This document shows, one piece after another, positions 58,734-64,000 of a stretch of DNA of 64,000 bases; position 1 is the first letter of the stretch, and each line of letters opens with the position of its first letter. A program made the translations under genes and the position numbers. The notes under the pieces were generated by a model that was given only the letters and a program-made list of their open reading frames with translations, did not search any database and was not told where the DNA came from. Location: positions 124,001 to 188,000 of the forward strand of contig JALRME010000039.1 of NCBI GenBank assembly GCA_026120035.1, given 5' to 3'. The DNA is from Coleophoma eucalyptorum (taxonomy: Eukaryota > Ascomycota > Leotiomycetes > Helotiales > Dermateaceae).

Positions 58734-61700
58734 ATGGACGCATCCGCTTTGCTCTCGCCCGTCCTTTCACCCGTCACGCCCCGAATCATCCCCCAGATTC
58801 AACATCCAGAAACCCCCTCCAGATCGCCCTCCAGATCCCCCACGCGCGTGCGTAACACTGATGATCTTCTCTCCGACCTCTCTCCCGCTACAACCCTCCA
58901 GGCCTTCACTTCCCCTTCTGGCAAGCTGAGAGCTAGTGTCGAAGCTGCAAGTCCTAGTGAACGTGCATTTGGGATCCGCGCAAGTTTGGCCTCGAAGAAG
59001 ATACAAGAATGGGTCGATGAGTTGTCGCAATGGCCATGGCCTGCAGCGGGAGGATCTATGGGTTTCGAGCAGCCAGTTGCGAAGAGAAGGAAACTATCCC
59101 TGACCTCACTGGAATCCAGGAACAGGCATCACGGGGAACAGGTTGAGGATGAGGAGAAATATATTGGTAGTCTACTTGCGCAGGATGTCGTTCGATACGA
59201 AGCTAGGGTTGAGGAGATCCGTGACGATATGGATGATTTGGATGTAGAGGAGATCAAGTCAAGGGTCTTGGATTCATTCTCCCCCAAGTCACGACCTTCA
59301 TCTTCGCAGTCTTCGGCTCCTATGCCCAGCTTTCTATCTTCATATACACGAATGGAAGACTTCACAGCCGTCGTTACGGCTACGGTACTCCAAGCACTTC
59401 CAAACCTGTCGAGATTGATGCGCCTAATGGATGTATGGAGCATTCGGCTTACAATTTTGGTAAAAGTGCCTCCACTCTTGTCGGCATTGGATGATACCGA
59501 GGTTGCTCTGAAATCTGGATGGAAGGCCATCCGGAGATTCAATTACCACAATAATTCAAATAAAGAACCGTCCGAGGATGACATCCTTTCACGGTCTACG
59601 TTTGAAGTTATGAGGGACGTCTTACAGGAAAAAGTTACCGCACTAGGACGCGACCTTGATTTCATGTTGGATACTCTAGAAGGGAGACAGGATACACTGC
59701 CGGATTCTTGGTTAGACCGTATGGAAGTCATCGAGCAAGATTATGGGGAATGGGCTGTTTCAGGCGACAGGAAGGTTCGGGAAGGAGAGTGGGCGAAGAT
59801 GGCCTATGCAAGGCAGAAGGCAGAGGAAGAACGGATGGTTAGAGAAGCTGCTGAAGCTGCTGAGAAGGAGCGGTTGCTTCGGAAGCAGGAAGCCAAAGAA
59901 GCAGAAGAAGCCGCTGAGAGGGAGCGGCTACTTGAGGAGCAGAAAGCCAGGGAAGCGGAAGAAGCTGCTGAGAAGAAGCGACTACTTGAGGAGCAGAAAG
60001 CTAGGGAGGCAGAAGAAGCTGCTGAGAAGCAGCGTCTACTTGAGGGGCAGAAAGCCAGGGAGGCAGAAGAAGCTGCTGCTGAGAAACAGCGTCTTGAGGA
60101 GCAGAAAGCTCGCGGAGCTGCACAGGCGGCCGAACGGAAACGACTGTTTGAAGAGCAACAAGCTAAAGAAGCCGAGGCTGCCGCCACTATTGCTGCTGCT
60201 ATGGCTGCTTCTTTGGCTGCAACAGAGCGATTACTGCAAATGCAGAACGTTAGAGAATCCGAGGAAGCTGCCGAAAGCCAACAGTTATATGACAAGCAGG
60301 CAGCCAAAGATGCTGAAGCTGCATCCGAGCAGCAACGAGAGCGACAGCTCCAAGAAAAGCAAGCTGCTGACCAACAGCGGGTGTTGAACGAACAAGTAGC
60401 CATGAAAGCAAAGTCTGTAGCTGAAGAGAAAGCCACTGCTGAGGCAAAAACTCTTATAGCGGGACTTGAACTCAACACTGTGTTACCTGAAGATGCAAAT
60501 TTAGGAGGACCTAAATCATCTCCGTCTGGCCATTTCAACAGTATCTCTGACAAGCAAACCTCAGAGCTCTCTTTCCCTGAACCCCCGACACAACATGAGC
60601 ATGCAGATCTAAATGAGACCAACGTCTTCTCCCTTCCAGGCAATCACAACAATGATGCTACCGATCAGGAGGCTTTGCAAACACCAAGCACCCCTACTCT
60701 GTCCTCACCGTCAACCACAGGCAATGTCTTTGGCTCCCCCTCAAGCCAGCAAGATGACGATTCTTTCAGTCCGCAAACACCATCGAATAAGATCTCCCAG
60801 TTTGGAGATGGATGGGCGAATGTTCGAGAGTCTGAAATGCATCGTGAATCTTTCAGTGAGGAACAAACGACAACGCCACAGTCCAACTCTTCCACTGCCA
60901 CAGTCAAGCATGAAGTTGCCATCCCGCTCAGTCCCACCACTGTCTTTCTGCGTGACAACACTGCTGAGAATTCACCGAGCCCAATGCCGTCTGGTTTGGG
61001 AATAAGTCATGCAGAGGGAGTTATCCAAGAAGCCAACTGCGAGGATAGCACCTCTGAGCCGGATAGCAGAGGTTCTTCAGTGTCTGTGACGCCGCTTAGT
61101 GATACGACGGCAGTCAATGACGAATCACCTGACTGTGATACCTCCTTCTCTGCACTCCAATTGTTCGGAATAGAGCGTGCCGAATATTACCAGCCAGTCC
61201 TCTCGCCTATCCATAGTCCGCGCCGAGGGAGTTCCAACGCATCTCCAGCCTCTGTGGTTGCTCCGTTCAATGGCGACACGGTACTTCCAAGCATTGAAAC
61301 TTCAGACTACGAATTGTCAATCTGTGACCGAGAAGCAAGTGAAGAGCCATCACAGATCGACGGGTCTTTTGCAAGCCAGCCGGAGCACAGAAAGAAAAGC
61401 GAACATATGCTGAATGACTATCGCAACTTTGACATCTCTGTCACATCTTTTGGCGCACCAGAAAACTCTTTGGCTAGAAATAGTGAAGACTCTCGCCCTG
61501 GAAGTTCTGCCTCTTACGCCTCAACTGCTGTGACCGGGAAACCTGGAAGTACCGCAGGATCTCCTGTGAAGTTTATGTACGATGATACGATTCCTCCCAC
61601 TTCACCATCAGATGCGGGGACTTTACATGGCTTTGGTGACTACGACCCACCCTCGCCATCTGCGGGCCGGATTGGTATGCGTGGGCGACGTTACGACATA

Positions 61701-62780
61701 AGCCCTTCCGGATCTCCTGAGCCTGCTTTACCTCGGCGTCCATTGGAGAACCCAGCGTTCACGCCCAGCCCTGCACCAGAGCTGCTACCTTCAATCGAAG
61801 ACGATGATTCACCTGCTAATTTCCCTCCCTTTGCAAGCCTCAAGAATAAGAGCTCAAACGATCAAATGCAGCAACAGATCAGTTCCATTCTTGAATCACT
61901 TCCAGGCCGGATTCGTCTTTCAAGTGATGCTGGCGCAAGCCCCCCAGCGACGTACTCTGTTCGATCACGGAAGTCACGAACATCATTAAAAGCCAACTAT
62001 CCGCCGCGCTCACATTCTAGTATGAGTACGTCGCGATCACCAACTCCTTTCTTGACACTGGCACCAGCATATGCCAAGAACCCAAGGCCGCGACCCAGCA
62101 ATGGAAATCCTGATATTAAAGTCTATCATCTTTCACGCTCTACTGGCGAAGCTCCCATAAAGCTCTTTGTCAGACTCGTCGGGGAACATGGTGAGCGTGT
62201 AATGGTGCGAGTTGGAGGTGGATGGGCAGATCTGGGCGAATACCTCAAAGAATATGCAGCACATCATGGTCGGCGACCAGGCTCTGGGATTGACCTTGAT
62301 AAGCTTGGCAAGGTCGAAATCCAAGACTTGCCTCCAAGAATGGTTTCTGGTGGCTCTTTTAGGAGTGGCAGGGACAGTCCTGCTCCTCGGCCCGCAACAG
62401 CCATGGATCGACGACCATCCTCATCTTTCTCCGTGCGCCGACCCCGCAAGAGCTTAGGTGTTGCGGATGAGATGGCGTCCATATCTTCCCTCCGTTCACC
62501 ATCCACGCCACTCCAAGCAACAGCTGAGCGCTCAAGCAGCCGCATGGGCTGGGCTGATGATGAGAGCACTAGTCTTGGACTGGCAGGGCCCAGAGGCAAG
62601 CGTAAAGAGGAGGATCTCAGTGCTGAGAATGTAGCGTGGGTCGAGAATATGAAGGAGAAAGTCAGGCAGGCGAGTGCCGAAAAAGAGAAGAAAGCAAAGG
62701 AGGCTGAGAGAAAGGAGAAGTTTGGAAATATTGATCGTGTGGGTGCTACGAAGAGGCTGTTTCCGAAGTCAAGTCACTAG
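58734..62780 (+). CDS. GAR/GAS2-domain coiled-coil cytoskeletal protein
   Basis: A single exon of 1348 residues. The N-terminal 330 residues contain an ordered helical region (about 140-330). Residues about 360-580 form a long Glu/Lys/Ala coiled coil built from 18-residue repeats. Residues 600-1120 are Ser/Pro-rich and disordered with many SP sites. Near 1125-1180 lies a GAS2-related (GAR) domain, seen in IKVYHLSRSTG, FVRLVGEHGERVMVRVGGGW and LGEYLKEYA. GAR domains bind microtubules in Gas2, spectraplakins and related proteins, so a microtubule or cortex-linker role is likely. The helical N-terminus recalls fungal KAR9-family spindle-positioning proteins, but that is tentative. The C-terminus is again a charged helix. 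Confidence 0.82.
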   Translation: MDASALLSPVLSPVTPRIIPQIQHPETPSRSPSRSPTRVRNTDDLLSDLSPATTLQAFTSPSGKLRASVEAASPSERAFGIRASLASKKIQEWVDELSQWPWPAAGGSMGFEQPVAKRRKLSLTSLESRNRHHGEQVEDEEKYIGSLLAQDVVRYEARVEEIRDDMDDLDVEEIKSRVLDSFSPKSRPSSSQSSAPMPSFLSSYTRMEDFTAVVTATVLQALPNLSRLMRLMDVWSIRLTILVKVPPLLSALDDTEVALKSGWKAIRRFNYHNNSNKEPSEDDILSRSTFEVMRDVLQEKVTALGRDLDFMLDTLEGRQDTLPDSWLDRMEVIEQDYGEWAVSGDRKVREGEWAKMAYARQKAEEERMVREAAEAAEKERLLRKQEAKEAEEAAERERLLEEQKAREAEEAAEKKRLLEEQKAREAEEAAEKQRLLEGQKAREAEEAAAEKQRLEEQKARGAAQAAERKRLFEEQQAKEAEAAATIAAAMAASLAATERLLQMQNVRESEEAAESQQLYDKQAAKDAEAASEQQRERQLQEKQAADQQRVLNEQVAMKAKSVAEEKATAEAKTLIAGLELNTVLPEDANLGGPKSSPSGHFNSISDKQTSELSFPEPPTQHEHADLNETNVFSLPGNHNNDATDQEALQTPSTPTLSSPSTTGNVFGSPSSQQDDDSFSPQTPSNKISQFGDGWANVRESEMHRESFSEEQTTTPQSNSSTATVKHEVAIPLSPTTVFLRDNTAENSPSPMPSGLGISHAEGVIQEANCEDSTSEPDSRGSSVSVTPLSDTTAVNDESPDCDTSFSALQLFGIERAEYYQPVLSPIHSPRRGSSNASPASVVAPFNGDTVLPSIETSDYELSICDREASEEPSQIDGSFASQPEHRKKSEHMLNDYRNFDISVTSFGAPENSLARNSEDSRPGSSASYASTAVTGKPGSTAGSPVKFMYDDTIPPTSPSDAGTLHGFGDYDPPSPSAGRIGMRGRRYDISPSGSPEPALPRRPLENPAFTPSPAPELLPSIEDDDSPANFPPFASLKNKSSNDQMQQQISSILESLPGRIRLSSDAGASPPATYSVRSRKSRTSLKANYPPRSHSSMSTSRSPTPFLTLAPAYAKNPRPRPSNGNPDIKVYHLSRSTGEAPIKLFVRLVGEHGERVMVRVGGGWADLGEYLKEYAAHHGRRPGSGIDLDKLGKVEIQDLPPRMVSGGSFRSGRDSPAPRPATAMDRRPSSSFSVRRPRKSLGVADEMASISSLRSPSTPLQATAERSSSRMGWADDESTSLGLAGPRGKRKEEDLSAENVAWVENMKEKVRQASAEKEKKAKEAERKEKFGNIDRVGATKRLFPKSSH
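59862..60180 (+). repeat. Imperfect 54-bp tandem repeats inside the GAR-domain gene
   Basis: About six units of roughly 54 bp encode 18-residue pieces of the type KRLLEEQKAREAEEAAE. Middle units are the most alike; outer units diverge, and one has an extra Ala codon. Such repeats can change copy number between strains. Confidence 0.85.
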
Positions 62781-63068
62781 GATGCATTGTCTATAGATTC
62801 TTTGTTTTACATCTTGTTTAGGTTTTGGAGTCATGGGGGTCCCGTTTCCTAGTTACCGTGTTTGTCTTGCGCTCCAATACCCTTTCGTTGTTTTCCTCAT
62901 AGACAGCATAACATAGCATAGCGTGTTGTAACCTATATCGTACTAATGCTCATTCATCCTTTCCTGCCTATTCTTGAAGAAAATTTGCCTACGTATGGAA
63001 GAGAGCCAATCGGTTTATTTCCATCTTGTCACCATTTCAAAATCCATCTGCTTCATACCCATAAAATA

Positions 63069-64000
63069 TCACCACCAGATCTGTTTCAGCTGCTTTTGTA
63101 TACTCTCTGTTGGCCAGCCATATCGGGTTTCGGTCCGTACCAGAAATGATAAGATCTGTTGTTGTTCTTTTTCCGTGTTGAGTTTATCTCCGCCTGTTCA
63201 CTCAGTCAGTTGCTATCCATATGTATTGTAGGGTTATCTTTGTATGAAGTGGCCTCTTTTCTGGCTGCGGTGGGAAGTACGGAAAAAATGGAAAGAAGGA
63301 GGCAGAGGTACGGCCCGTGTAATGAGATGATTATAAAAAAGATGGGAAAGACTTACAGAGTGAGATAGCCATACAGGCCACAATAGAAGCCGGTGGCGCG
63401 TGAGGATTCGAGATAGAGATCCCACAGAGTGTGCGGAGGTGAGATCGGACAATCTCCTATTTTAATGTCATTTCCTTGTTCGGCCCTCTTTCTTCACAGT
63501 TCGAAAGAGCATGCGCTCGCAAACGGGGAAGAAGTTAAGATGAGATGGGGGGTTTCTACTTACGTCGGTCTCCCGAATCTTCTGCTGGTTCTCGATGCCC
63601 ATGCGAGGCAGTTGAGGATCGCCAAGGAGTAGTAGGATGTGTGAGAGGAGGATATAAAGCGGTGCCATTGCTACCACAAGCGAGGTTAGTTACTGGCAAC
63701 CGGTTCCTCGGACTGATAAGAGAAAGGGTAACACTACCATGCCAGATCATTAGAAATCTCACATCGGGAAATGCATCAAAATCCTCGTCCAACTGCCTCG
63801 CAGCTGTAAAATAAGGATCTAGACTCTTCGGTCTCTCTACCTGCCACTTCCGGTTCTCCTCCATCAGCTCCGCAAATCGCCTAATCTCTGCACGCTGCTC
63901 TCCAAATACAAAGGTCAAAACATCCCCGAAATGCGTGACAGCTCGGCATGTCCATGCTGCATCGAGATCCGCCTGGTGTTCACCAGTTGATGAGAATGCA
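63069..64000 (-). CDS. ARCA-like fungal transcription factor, 3' part
   Basis: Partial gene, complement(join(63069..63193,63357..63456,63564..63670,63738..>64000)), with its 5' end beyond the window. Four exons were joined by frame continuity: GTAGTG..TAG, GTAAGT..TAG and GTAAGT..CAG introns of 67, 107 and 163 nt. The visible 198 or so residues include AAWTCRAVTHFGDVLTF, FDAFPDVRFL, SISNPHAPPASIVACMAISLC and the end TRYGWPTESIQKQLKQIWW. These match the C-terminal fungal transcription factor domain of ARCA-type regulators (the group with an N-terminal Zn2Cys6 cluster, which would lie outside the window). The stop is at 63069-63071. Targets are unknown. It converges on the GAR-domain gene. Confidence 0.8.

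Overview
This window looks like nuclear DNA of a filamentous ascomycete. The genes have short spliceosomal introns (about 44-55 nt in most cases, one of 163 nt) with GT..AG ends and CTAAC/CTGAC-like branch sites. The gene content is typically fungal: homoaconitase of the alpha-aminoadipate lysine pathway, Zn2Cys6 and fungal-type transcription factors, PGA2 and CAX4. A retrotransposon carries repeat-induced point mutation (RIP)-type damage. The general flavour fits Leotiomycetes, but that placement is inference, not a measured result.

Layout: positions 1-2846 hold no gene I can support. Positions 2847-8243 are a complete but dead Ty1/copia LTR retrotransposon with two 201-bp LTRs and a perfect 5-bp target duplication. 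Its 3' LTR lies 176 bp past the stop codon of a gene for a secreted, probably GPI-anchored protein (8415-9530, minus). Next come mitochondrial homoaconitase (11350-13808, minus), a zinc alcohol dehydrogenase (14268-15509, minus), a CTF1/Far-like Zn2Cys6 regulator (18885-21646, plus), and mitochondrial leucyl-tRNA synthetase (22576-25601, minus) divergent from an L-type amino-acid permease (26090-27999, plus). A seven-helix receptor-like protein (30570-32755, minus) and an O-fucosyltransferase-like type II membrane protein (38633-40084, plus) diverge across a 5.9-kb gap.

The right half is denser: a MARVEL-like four-helix protein (42597-43493, plus), CENP-S/MHF1 (44260-44712, minus) divergent from PGA2 (45101-45637, plus), a large Ser/Arg-rich protein with a triple cysteine repeat (47139-50000, plus), an RWD-RBR ubiquitin ligase (50750-52659, minus) divergent from dolichyl-diphosphatase (53120-53869, plus), a RAX1-like RGS membrane protein (55867-57378, plus), a GAR-domain coiled-coil protein (58734-62780, plus), and the 3' part of an ARCA-like transcription factor running off the right edge (63069-64000, minus).

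The genes are mostly housekeeping or regulatory and do not form an obvious metabolic cluster. I saw no tRNA, rRNA, CRISPR or prokaryotic-type system. The points most worth a second look are the triple W/CxxC/C repeat in the 953-residue protein, the contrast between a badly damaged retrotransposon interior and nearly intact LTRs whose six differences are all of RIP type, the receptor-like protein, and the 5.9-kb gap. Splice sites were assigned by eye from frame continuity and consensus ends; none was tested against transcripts.
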